From Oscillospiraceae bacterium (GTDB lineage Bacteria; Bacillota; Clostridia; Oscillospirales; Ruminococcaceae), in NCBI GenBank assembly GCA_015067375.1, contig SVMQ01000157.1, forward strand, positions 1 to 5,703: 5,703 nucleotides of DNA. The letters run 5' to 3'. Shown here piece after piece: positions 1 through 5,192 of the stretch. Below the pieces are notes generated by a model, which was not told the origin of the DNA, made no database searches, and worked only from the letters and a program-made list of their open reading frames with translations. Position 1 is the first letter of the stretch; the number at the start of each line of letters is the position of its first letter. Position numbers and translations under genes: made by a program.

Positions 1-522
1 CTCGCAAACGTCGGATATGATATGTATCTGCAGCTGCTTGATGAAGCGGTGAGGGAAGAGCGCGGCGAAACGGATGTACACAAGGAAGAATGTCTGGTGG
101 ATATCCGCATCGACGCTTATATCCCTGAGACCTATATCTCCACACAGGCGCAGCGCGTTGACTGCTACCGCAAGATAGCGCGCATACAGACCGAGAAGGA
201 CAGCTTTGACATAACCGACGAGCTTATCGACCGTTACGGCGAGCCGCCGAAGTCGGTGCTTGGTCTTATCGAGGTCGCGCGCTTGCGTAATATGGCTTCT
301 GTTGTGAATATCGTAGAGATAACACAGCATGACGATCTTATAAAATTCTTCATCGCAAAGTTCGAGCCGCAGCGCATAGCAGCGGCAGCGGAGCTTCTCG
401 GAAACAAGATGCAGCTTGAAACCATGGGCAGGGCGCACATTGCGGTAAAGCTCAGCAAGGGAGACAGACCGCTTGATATCATGAGGTCTGTGATAACATC
501 TATGAATTCCGCCGCAACATAA
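1..522 (+). CDS. mfd: Transcription-repair coupling factor Mfd, C-terminal part (5' end outside window)
   Basis: Mfd is a DNA translocase that removes RNA polymerase stalled at DNA lesions and recruits UvrA. Only the last 173 codons are present: the open frame runs in from base 1 (LANVGYDMYLQLLDEAV) and stops at TAA 520-522. The opening residues are the end of the RecG-like translocase module, which in this family reads roughly H-x-A-N-V-G-Y-D-M-Y. After about 15 more residues comes the C-terminal TRCF domain, recognisable from IRIDAYIPETYI, then QRVDCYRKIA and DELIDRYGEPP followed by EVARLRNMA. In known Mfd this domain masks the UvrA-binding module. The Met at 22-24 is internal, not a start. 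The reading frame is intact to the stop, with a hairpin terminator 5 nt later. Identification is by recalled family motifs, and I consider it very secure. Confidence 0.95.
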   Translation, partial: LANVGYDMYLQLLDEAVREERGETDVHKEECLVDIRIDAYIPETYISTQAQRVDCYRKIARIQTEKDSFDITDELIDRYGEPPKSVLGLIEVARLRNMASVVNIVEITQHDDLIKFFIAKFEPQRIAAAAELLGNKMQLETMGRAHIAVKLSKGDRPLDIMRSVITSMNSAAT

Positions 523-527
523 AAAAT

Positions 528-549
528 GACCCCCGAGTGATCGGGGGTC
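528..549. terminator. Bidirectional intrinsic terminator between mfd and the convergent lipoprotein gene
   Basis: A perfect 9-bp stem GACCCCCGA / TCGGGGGTC (528-536 and 541-549) closes a 4-nt loop, GTGA on the + strand, which is a GNRA-type tetraloop. Read on the - strand the stem is followed by ATTTTTTATG, a good U-tract, so it should terminate the solute-binding protein gene whose stop lies 13 nt before it. Read on the + strand the tail is TATTTGTAT, a weaker U-tract, 5 nt after the mfd stop. It therefore probably serves both converging genes, more strongly the - strand one. Confidence 0.9.
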
Positions 550-562
550 TATTTGTATGGAG

Positions 563-2092
563 TTATCTGTACTCGTCGAGGATAGATTCCACAGCCGACA
601 TATACTCGTTGCTGAGCTGAGTATAGCTTGCGCCGTTGAACATGATCTCGGTGAGGATGCCGTAACCGATGATGGTGGAGGAAAGCTCGTCGTTGAAGCC
701 GTAGCAGTCATCGAAGGAGAAGGAGAACTTCTCGGGATCCTGCATCTCGATCCAGAGGTCGTAAACGCGCTCGTCCCACATCATCTGCCACTTACGCTTG
801 CCGGCGTGTGTGCCTTCTACATAGTAAACTTCCTCGGGGTGAACTGCTTCCTGCTTTGCAACAGCCTTTACGTTCTCGTCGGTCTCGTAGATACGGTTGC
901 AGTAGATCCAGTCAACAGCGCCCTTTATGTTCTGTGCGCCCTTGGGAACCATGTATCCGAAGGTGTCGTAAGCCTGATAGTATACGTCAGAGCTGGGATC
1001 GCGGGGGAACGGAACGAAAGCGAAATCAGAAACTGTGTCGTGTACGTCGTTGTCAACACCTGTGGGGTTCTGGATAGCCTTTGTTGCGTCGGAGTATGCC
1101 CACGAAGGCTCCATACCGAGGAAGAGTACCTGCTCGGAGTTTGTTGCCCAGAGAGTGGGGGGAACCCAGTCGCCAAGCTCCTTGTTGTACATCAGACCAT
1201 CTCTGTGCAGATTCTCGACGAATGTCATAGCGCGTGAAACGTTAGCGCTTCCGAGGTTGTTCTCGATAGTTCCGTCAGGCTTAACGTCAACGAAATTAGT
1301 GCCTGTTGTTGCCACGAATGCCGCAATAACGTCAGCAGTGCTGCAGTAGCCGATATTAGTCTCATCCTGATTACAGAACTCGATCATCATCTCGCGCCAT
1401 GTGTCCCAAGTCCAGTTGCCTGCCATGTAGAGATCATAGGGATCTTCAAGACCTGCATCGAGGACTGTCTTGCGGTTGTAGTTGAGCGCGAAGTTTGACT
1501 TGATGCGGTAGGGGTAGTAGTAATGCTTTCCGTTGTAGGAGAAGTCCTCAACAGAGGATTTCATATCAGCCCACAGAGCGGTGTCGAGATCAAAGTAATC
1601 ATCAAGCGGCTCATACATATTCTTGCTCATGTTGCCGGGGAAGGACACCCACTCGTATGTAACGAGGTCGGGGGAGTCATCTGCCGCGATCAGTGTGGCG
1701 AGCTTCTCGGTATAAGCAGCGCCGCTGCCACAGGAGATCCACTCGATAGTACCGCCCCACTGCTCGGTCTGGAATGTAAGATACTGATCGGAGCCGTCGG
1801 TGATGTCATAGTAACCGAGGAACTCTAATGTACCTGCATTTCCGTCGGGAGCGAAGTCGGAGCTGGCGATATCCTTTGCCTCTTCGTCAGTCTTTGCCTT
1901 TTCGTTGGGGTCAACTGTGGTCATTGCAGTCGTAGTTGCACCCGAAGTGCTGTTATCGCCTGCCTGACCGTTTGCGGGGGCGTTTGTGCTGTTGTTGGGG
2001 TTGGGGTTCGTGTTGTCATCGGAACACGCTGTCATTCCCATGATCATGGTCAGCGCAAGCGCACAGGACAGAAGCTTTTTGCTTTTTCTCAT
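563..2092 (-). CDS. Extracellular solute-binding lipoprotein, family 1 (sugar ABC transporter type)
   Basis: A 509-residue protein predicted to capture a sugar or oligosaccharide outside the cell for an ABC importer. The N-terminus is a lipoprotein signal: basic MRKSKK, a hydrophobic stretch at residues 7-20, then MTAC with the lipidated Cys at 23. Residues 24-60 form a Ser/Thr/Asn/Gly-rich tether typical of Gram-positive surface lipoproteins. The mature part has the look of SBP_bac_1 proteins: YTEKLATLIAADDSPDLV at about 127-144, many aromatic residues (Trp, Tyr) suited to sugar stacking, and GYMVPKGAQN in the second lobe. The ATG at 2090-2092 is preceded by AAGGAGG at a 5-nt spacing. Promoter, operator and terminator are all its own, so it is a single-gene unit. 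No sugar permease or ATPase of its own is in the window, so it must pair with components encoded elsewhere. The family call is secure; the substrate is unknown. Confidence 0.88.
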   Translation of the reverse strand: MRKSKKLLSCALALTMIMGMTACSDDNTNPNPNNSTNAPANGQAGDNSTSGATTTAMTTVDPNEKAKTDEEAKDIASSDFAPDGNAGTLEFLGYYDITDGSDQYLTFQTEQWGGTIEWISCGSGAAYTEKLATLIAADDSPDLVTYEWVSFPGNMSKNMYEPLDDYFDLDTALWADMKSSVEDFSYNGKHYYYPYRIKSNFALNYNRKTVLDAGLEDPYDLYMAGNWTWDTWREMMIEFCNQDETNIGYCSTADVIAAFVATTGTNFVDVKPDGTIENNLGSANVSRAMTFVENLHRDGLMYNKELGDWVPPTLWATNSEQVLFLGMEPSWAYSDATKAIQNPTGVDNDVHDTVSDFAFVPFPRDPSSDVYYQAYDTFGYMVPKGAQNIKGAVDWIYCNRIYETDENVKAVAKQEAVHPEEVYYVEGTHAGKRKWQMMWDERVYDLWIEMQDPEKFSFSFDDCYGFNDELSSTIIGYGILTEIMFNGASYTQLSNEYMSAVESILDEYR

Positions 2093-2097
2093 TTTTT

Positions 2098-2104
2098 CCT
2101 CCTT
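2098..2104 (-). promoter_or_regulatory. Strong Shine-Dalgarno of the sugar-binding lipoprotein gene
   Basis: The - strand reads AAGGAGG, followed by five A residues and ATG (2090-2092). This is a near-perfect match to the anti-Shine-Dalgarno sequence, and it fixes the start of the gene. Confidence 0.85.
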
Positions 2105-2122
2105 GAAAAAAACATATCATTC

Positions 2123-2138
2123 GTGTATACGTTTACAC
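2123..2138 (-). promoter_or_regulatory. LacI/GalR-family operator or CcpA cre-like site
   Basis: The - strand reads GTGTAAACGTATACAC, a 16-bp inverted repeat centred on CpG with one mismatched pair. Its inner 14 bases fit the cre core TGNNARCGNWWWCA at every defined position, and the CpG-centred form is also typical of operators of sugar-specific LacI-family repressors. It starts at the predicted transcription start of the lipoprotein gene, where a bound repressor would block initiation. Which regulator binds cannot be decided from the sequence. Confidence 0.65.
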
Positions 2139-2144
2139 AGATAC

Positions 2145-2173
2145 ATTATACTATATTTTCCTCCGAATTACAA
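2145..2173 (-). promoter_or_regulatory. Sigma-A promoter of the sugar-binding lipoprotein gene
   Basis: On the - strand, -35 TTGTAA (2168-2173, four of six consensus bases) is followed after exactly 17 bp by a perfect -10 TATAAT (2145-2150). The predicted start of transcription is near 2138, giving a 5' UTR of about 46 nt. The operator-like repeat begins at that point. A second TATAAT lies 35 bp upstream and is listed separately. Confidence 0.65.
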
Positions 2174-2179
2174 TATAGC

Positions 2180-2188
2180 ATTATAGCA
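2180..2188 (-). promoter_or_regulatory. Possible second, extended -10 promoter upstream of the lipoprotein gene
   Basis: The - strand reads TGCTATAAT, a perfect TATAAT (2180-2185) with the TGn extension (2186-2188). No good -35 hexamer is found 16-18 bp upstream, but extended -10 promoters can work without one. A perfect half-operator TGTAAACG (2196-2203) sits just upstream. In an AT-rich intergenic region the box could be a chance match. Confidence 0.35.
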
Positions 2189-2209
2189 GAATAATCGTTT
2201 ACATTTTGT

Positions 2210-2249
2210 GCAAAAAGACAACAAAGACCGCCTGTCAAAGACGGTCTTT
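2210..2249 (-). terminator. Intrinsic terminator of the TM1266-ABC transporter operon
   Basis: On the - strand AAAGACCG (2242-2249) pairs with CGGTCTTT (2223-2230). The stem extends inward by a T-G wobble, C-G and T-A to 11 pairs with a 5-nt loop (TTGAC). The wobble pairs only in the - strand RNA; on the + strand it would be C-A, which argues for function in the operon's direction. The stem is followed by GTTGTCTTTTTGC, a moderate U-rich tail. It lies about 130 nt after the ATPase stop, separated from it by the structured element. Confidence 0.75.
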
Positions 2250-2386
2250 ATGTTATAATAAAACCAGCTTGTTTCAATTGCATACGCAATTGCGCTGTTT
2301 TTATTGAAACATATCCTGTGTCTGCTGTCGCAGACCTACGGCTGTTGCCGTAGCGCAGAGCGTTCGCTCTGCGGATATGTTATAAT
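2249..2386. repeat. Structured MITE-like intergenic element flanked by an 11-bp direct repeat
   Basis: An exact direct repeat TATGTTATAAT occurs at 2249-2259 and 2376-2386. The 116 bp between are almost all inverted repeats. A 9-bp outer stem (2308-2316 with 2373-2381) encloses three perfect tetraloop hairpins: 2320-2335 (6 bp), 2336-2353 (7 bp) and 2355-2372 (7 bp), making a cloverleaf-like four-way junction with only four unpaired junction bases. To its left, GTTTCAAT (2271-2278) pairs with ATTGAAAC (2303-2310), and an inner 7-bp hairpin lies at 2275-2292. It has no coding capacity. The direct repeat fits a target-site duplication: deleting one copy plus the insert would put the ATPase stop directly before its terminator. 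I infer a small non-autonomous repeat; copy number elsewhere is unknown. Confidence 0.6.
2308..2381. other. Cloverleaf-forming inverted-repeat module
   Basis: The outer stem AACATATCC / GGATATGTT is closed by three abutting hairpins with loops TGTC, TGTT and GTTC (+ strand). Between the first and second hairpins there is no unpaired base, and between the second and third only one. It begins inside the ATPase stop codon (TAA at 2380-2382, - strand), so it would be the first structure in the operon's 3' UTR. It is not a tRNA: the stem lengths do not match tRNA arms and there is no T-loop consensus. Confidence 0.7.
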
Positions 2387-2961
2387 TGTTCTAGCGTAAT
2401 GGTATCATCAGCAAGCAGCGCACATTCATCCTTGCTGTGAGTTACCATAATAACTGTTTTTCCTTGCGTCATGTTTTTCGTGTATTCCATTACAGCCGAC
2501 TTTGTGGCTTCGTCAAGCCCCTTGAAAGGCTCGTCGAGGAACAGCACATCATATTCCGCAAGCAGAGCGCGAAGCAGGGAAACACGCCGCTTCATTCCGC
2601 CGCTAAGCTCGCGCACGGGCTTGTTCAGACACTCCTGAAGCCCCACCGCTCCGAAATGCTCTGCAAGCTCCTTTTCGCTATAACGCTTGCCTGTGACAAG
2701 TCTGATATTCGCCGCCGCTGTCAGGTTTTCGCACAGTCTGTTTTCCTGAAATACAGCGCTCTTTTTGATAGGCGCGTCATGTATTACCTCGCCGCTGTCC
2801 TGCTGCAAAGTACCCATGAGTATCGAGATAAGCGTGGACTTGCCGCATCCCGAAGCGCCCATTACCGCTGTTACAGTACCATCTCTGAAAACATAGGAAA
2901 AACCGCTCAGCACCTTTTTATCCCCGAATGACTTGGAGATGCTTCTTGCCTCAATCTGCAC
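2380..2961 (-). CDS. ABC transporter ATP-binding protein (SsuB/TauB-like, short form)
   Basis: The 193-residue ATPase that powers import by the adjacent permease on the cytoplasmic side of the membrane. All core motifs are present: Walker A GASGCGKST (35-43), Q-loop Gln 72 in VFQENRL, signature LSGGM (119-123), Walker B VLFLDEP (139-145), D-loop GLDE (148-151) and H-switch His 175 in MVTHSKDE. By order and context it belongs with the nitrate/sulfonate/taurine-type importers. It is shorter than typical SsuB proteins (about 250 residues), ending 18 residues after the switch His, so it lacks the usual C-terminal extension, but no active-site element is missing. The start is GTG (2959-2961), 4 nt after the permease stop, with a modest AGAGGA about 10 nt upstream, suggesting coupled translation. 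The stop codon overlaps the structured element. Confidence 0.9.
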   Translation of the reverse strand: MQIEARSISKSFGDKKVLSGFSYVFRDGTVTAVMGASGCGKSTLISILMGTLQQDSGEVIHDAPIKKSAVFQENRLCENLTAAANIRLVTGKRYSEKELAEHFGAVGLQECLNKPVRELSGGMKRRVSLLRALLAEYDVLFLDEPFKGLDEATKSAVMEYTKNMTQGKTVIMVTHSKDECALLADDTITLEQL

Positions 2962-2965
2962 TGTA

Positions 2966-3712
2966 TCACATCCTCTCGATCCTTCGTACTATCAGCCCTA
3001 CGAGCAGCATGAACAGCTTCTCGCACAGAAAGCTAAGTAATATTATCACAAGCGTCCAGGCGAACAGGTCTTCTGTTTCAAGGTACATCTTGGACATATA
3101 CAGCCGCTCGCCTATCGAGCCGTCAGGGATGCCGATGACCTCCGCCGCAACGCCGCTCTTCCAGCAAAGTCCCATTGCAAGCTTTGATGCAGAGCGGAAG
3201 TAGGGGAGCAGCTGTGACAGATATATACCGACAAAGCGTTTGCTTTTGGGTATCTCAAACACCTCTGCCATGGTCTTGAGCTTTGGGTCAAGGCAGTCGA
3301 TGCCCTCCAGCATATTTGAGTACACGATAGGTATCGCAATAAGCACCGAGATAAGCACCGACAGGTTGCGCGAGCTTACCCATATCAGCGCGAGTATCGT
3401 AAAGCTTGCCACGGGAATAGACTTCATTGCGGATATCAGCGGCGCAAACAGCGTCCTTATGAACCTGACCTTGCCAGACAGCGCTGCAAGCGCAGTACCG
3501 ATGGTAACACCGATGAAAAATCCGATGAGGATACGCCCGAGAGTGAAACCGATACTCTTTATAAAATCGAATTGCGGGACAAGCTCTGCAAGCCGTCCCG
3601 CAACAGTTATCGGGGAGGGCAGCAGGATCTTTTCGTTCAGCGCAGCAGCGCATATCTGCCATACAAGCAGCCATACGATAACGCTGAAAAGAGTAAAGAG
3701 CCGTTTTTTCAT
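2966..3712 (-). CDS. ABC transporter permease (SsuC/TauC-like)
   Basis: The membrane channel subunit of the importer, 248 residues from the start chosen here. Hydrophobic segments lie at roughly residues 7-25, 56-79, 104-114, 118-134 and 218-242. The cytoplasmic coupling loop is visible at about 149-172 (AEVFEIPKSKRFVGIYLSQL, then LPYF), corresponding to the EAA motif that docks on the ATPase. The preceding KSIPVASFTILALIW matches the conserved Pro-containing stretch of SsuC-type permeases. An in-frame ATG four codons upstream (3722-3724) would give 252 residues but has no ribosome binding site. The ATG at 3710-3712 has GGAGG at 3718-3722 with a 5-nt spacer, so I prefer it. The gene lies 24 nt after the binding-protein stop, within one operon. 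The family is secure; the substrate is not determinable. Confidence 0.9.
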   Translation of the reverse strand: MKKRLFTLFSVIVWLLVWQICAAALNEKILLPSPITVAGRLAELVPQFDFIKSIGFTLGRILIGFFIGVTIGTALAALSGKVRFIRTLFAPLISAMKSIPVASFTILALIWVSSRNLSVLISVLIAIPIVYSNMLEGIDCLDPKLKTMAEVFEIPKSKRFVGIYLSQLLPYFRSASKLAMGLCWKSGVAAEVIGIPDGSIGERLYMSKMYLETEDLFAWTLVIILLSFLCEKLFMLLVGLIVRRIERM

Positions 3713-3717
3713 GCCGT

Positions 3718-3722
3718 CCTCC
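3718..3722 (-). promoter_or_regulatory. Shine-Dalgarno that decides the permease start
   Basis: The - strand reads GGAGG, then ACGGC and ATG (3710-3712). The sequence lies inside the first codons of the longer reading frame that starts at 3724, which makes the downstream ATG the more likely true start. Confidence 0.7.
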
Positions 3723-3736
3723 ATTATGTCAGAAAA

Positions 3737-4753
3737 TCAAGCGCCGTAGTAGAAATCATCCGCAGGAAGTGCGCCGCCTACAGAGGTGTTCAGCTGCTGG
3801 AACAGAACACCGAGGTATCCCGAAAGCTTCTGCTTCATCTCAGCGCCTGTGATGCAAACGATGTTGCACTCGGGGATAGCCTTTTCGGCAACAGCAGCAG
3901 GTACGATATCATACTTGCCGACGAGCTGTGCGCCCTCAGCAACGTTTGTTGTAACGTAGTTTACGGACTCCGCGTATCTCTTGAGGAACTCATCAACTGC
4001 CTCGGGGTGCTGTTCAACAAATTCTTTTCTTGCGATAACAGCGCCTGTGATGCAGGCAGAGCCATTGCCGAGCTTGTCCCATTCCTCAGTGAGGTCGATA
4101 ACGACGTTGATGCCCTCATTCTTCATCTGTGCGGTAGTAACGAAGGGCTGGGGAAGAAGTGCAACGCTGCCCTCTGTAGCAGTGAGGGAAGAAAGGCACT
4201 CGGAGTGTTCGGACTTCCATTCGATGGTAACATCCTTTTCGGGGTCGATGCCATTCTGCTTGAGGATGTAGTTGAGTGCATATTCGGGAGTTGCGCCCTT
4301 GCCGCTTGCGAAGATGGTCTTGCCCTTGAGGGAGCTGATATCAGTCACGGTAGAGCCATTCTCGCAGATGTACAGAACGCCGAGAGTATTCAGCGCGATG
4401 ACCTTTACGCCGCCCTGAGTCTTGTTGTAGAGTACGGAAGCAAGGTTAGCAGGCACGCAAGCGATATCAGTCTTGCCCTGAATGATAAGGGGTGATATCT
4501 CGTCAACTGCCGCATGGATAGCAAATTCGTAGGGGTAGCCGTTTGTTTCGTCGTCAGCCATCAGCTTGGTCATACCCATTGCTGTCGGGCCTTTGAGTGC
4601 TGTAACGCTGATGCTTGTGGGAGCGTTTGCTGCACCTGCTGCATCGCCCTCAGCATTGCTGCCCGATTCAGCATTTTTACCTGCACAGCCTGCAAGCAGT
4701 CCTGCACAAAGTACAGCGGCGATAATGCCTTTTGCAAATTTCATGATCTTCAT
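3737..4753 (-). CDS. NMT1/SsuA-like ABC transporter substrate-binding lipoprotein
   Basis: A 338-residue lipoprotein that should bind the importer's substrate outside the membrane. The signal peptide has a basic start, a hydrophobic core at about 7-20 and the lipobox LAGC with Cys 23. Residues 24-45 are an Ala/Gly/Ser-rich tether. The mature protein fits the NitT/TauT/THI5-like class: ALKGPTAMGMTKLM (52-65) at the first ligand loop, GKTDIACVPANLASVLYNK (93-111), DISSLKGKTIFASGKGATP (138-156) and ALLPQPFVTTA (198-208). This class is used for sulfonates, nitrate, thiamin precursors and other small molecules, and the sequence does not say which. Of two close start codons the first (4751-4753) is preferred, because GGAAGGAA lies about 8 nt upstream. 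It starts 28 nt after the TM1266-family gene and is followed by the permease and ATPase in one transcript. Confidence 0.88.
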   Translation of the reverse strand: MKIMKFAKGIIAAVLCAGLLAGCAGKNAESGSNAEGDAAGAANAPTSISVTALKGPTAMGMTKLMADDETNGYPYEFAIHAAVDEISPLIIQGKTDIACVPANLASVLYNKTQGGVKVIALNTLGVLYICENGSTVTDISSLKGKTIFASGKGATPEYALNYILKQNGIDPEKDVTIEWKSEHSECLSSLTATEGSVALLPQPFVTTAQMKNEGINVVIDLTEEWDKLGNGSACITGAVIARKEFVEQHPEAVDEFLKRYAESVNYVTTNVAEGAQLVGKYDIVPAAVAEKAIPECNIVCITGAEMKQKLSGYLGVLFQQLNTSVGGALPADDFYYGA

Positions 4754-4781
4754 TTTGTTGTTCCTTCCTTTTTTGTATCTA

Positions 4782-5057
4782 TTAACAGGGACTGGTCTTG
4801 TCCGCCTGTTGCTTTGAATATACAGCCTTGGACGTCACGCCTTTCAGCCTGCCGAGCTTTCCCGACAATGCCGATATAGCGTCAGAGGGTGCGTCAAGCA
4901 CTACATTTATTATATTAAGTCCGCGCTCACGGTAGGGAATACCCATCCTGCCGATTATGTACTGGCTGTAGCTGTGAAGCAGAGTGTTGATCTCTTCAAC
5001 GCTTTCGGCGTTTTCGACGATCATGGCGATGGTAGCTACTCTTGTTTCGGTCTGCAT
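4782..5057 (-). CDS. TM1266-family putative regulator of the iron-only hydrogenase system
   Basis: A 91-residue protein recognised from the family pattern ETRVATIAMIVEN (4-16), then LLHSYSQYIIGRMGIPYRER (26-45) and VLDAPSDAISALSGKLG (53-69), ending GVTSKAVYSK. From memory, this family (named after Thermotoga maritima TM1266) occurs in genomes with the [FeFe]-hydrogenase maturation genes hydE, hydF and hydG and has an ACT/NikR C-domain-like ferredoxin fold, suggesting ligand sensing rather than catalysis. It has no DNA-binding domain of its own. An upstream in-frame ATG at 5129 would add 24 residues that read through the leader terminator and match nothing in the family. The true start is ATG 5055-5057, with GGAGG (5064-5068) 6 nt upstream. 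First gene of the operon with the ABC importer, which links the importer by context to hydrogenase metabolism. The C-terminal tail after residue 82 is polar and variable. Confidence 0.85.
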   Translation of the reverse strand: MQTETRVATIAMIVENAESVEEINTLLHSYSQYIIGRMGIPYRERGLNIINVVLDAPSDAISALSGKLGRLKGVTSKAVYSKQQADKTSPC

Positions 5058-5063
5058 AAAGCA

Positions 5064-5068
5064 CCTCC
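5064..5068 (-). promoter_or_regulatory. Shine-Dalgarno that decides the TM1266-family gene start
   Basis: The - strand reads GGAGG(TG), with 6 nt to ATG 5055-5057. It lies immediately after the T-tract of the leader terminator, so termination would remove the ribosome binding site from the transcript. Confidence 0.85.
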
Positions 5069-5096
5069 AAAAAATAAATGCGCCATGAAAGGCGCA
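5069..5096 (-). terminator. Leader intrinsic terminator (attenuator) before the TM1266-ABC operon
   Basis: On the - strand TGCGCC (5091-5096) and GGCGCA (5079-5084) form a perfect 6-bp GC-rich stem with loop TTTCAT, directly followed by TTTATTTTTT (5069-5078). It lies inside the 5' UTR, between the promoter and the first ribosome binding site, so it can only act conditionally. A competing pairing exists: GAAAGGC (5116-5122) is exactly complementary to GCCTTTC (5087-5093), which takes in half of the terminator's 5' arm and most of its loop. Confidence 0.7.
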
Positions 5097-5192
5097 GTCG
5101 TATATAGCTGTAATTGCCTTTCGCTTCAAATTGTTTCAGCGTCAGAAGTCGTATCAGGTCATTCCGTCGGTAAGCCTTCGGTCTGTACTTTA

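Larger units (their letters stand above)
5058..5187 (-). ncRNA. Structured 5' leader of the TM1266-ABC operon, candidate riboswitch or attenuator
   Basis: About 130 nt separate the predicted transcription start from the first ATG. The leader holds an upstream segment (roughly 5123-5187) with short complementary stretches, for example CGCT 5138-5141 with AGCG 5122-5125. Next come a 7-nt antiterminator strand (5116-5122) and then the terminator hairpin and U-tract. No leader peptide of useful length is present; the only early ATG is followed two codons later by a stop. I could not match it to a known riboswitch class. Function and ligand are inference; the terminator and the competing pairing are directly visible. 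Confidence 0.5.

Noticed and set aside
557..1237. 226-codon open frame on the + strand opposite the sugar-binding lipoprotein gene
   Set aside because: It is antisense to a well-supported gene, has no ribosome binding site or family resemblance, and has the skewed composition expected of a shadow frame.
2112..2147. Short upstream open frame (MYLCKRIHE) preceded by GGAGG at 2160-2164 in front of the sugar-binding lipoprotein gene
   Set aside because: The spacing from GGAGG to ATG is about 12 nt, and the ATG overlaps the main -10 box, so it would be transcribed only from the doubtful upstream promoter.
2254..2259. TATAAT on the + strand in the intergenic region
   Set aside because: There is no -35 at a suitable distance and no + strand gene downstream; it is part of the 11-bp direct repeat.
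2308..2381. tRNA-like gene suggested by the cloverleaf
   Set aside because: Arm lengths and loops are wrong: all three hairpins have 4-nt loops, there is no T-loop GTTCRA context or proper anticodon loop, and the outer stem is 9 bp.
3572..4495. 307-codon open frame on the + strand opposite the permease and binding-protein genes
   Set aside because: It spans two genuine - strand genes with clear motifs and signal peptide; the protein is Cys-, Leu- and Val-rich without recognisable domains.
5058..5129. N-terminal extension of the TM1266-family gene to an ATG at 5129
   Set aside because: The extra residues come from translating the leader terminator and the Shine-Dalgarno itself. The family begins at the METR/MQTETR position, which has its own strong ribosome binding site.
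5130..5187. TPP riboswitch suggested by CCGAC and GACCTGAT in the leader of an NMT1/THI5-like transporter operon
   Set aside because: The CTGAGA element and the GTAGGGA-like segment required for thiamin pyrophosphate binding are absent and the P2 stem cannot be drawn. The resemblance is limited to short words.
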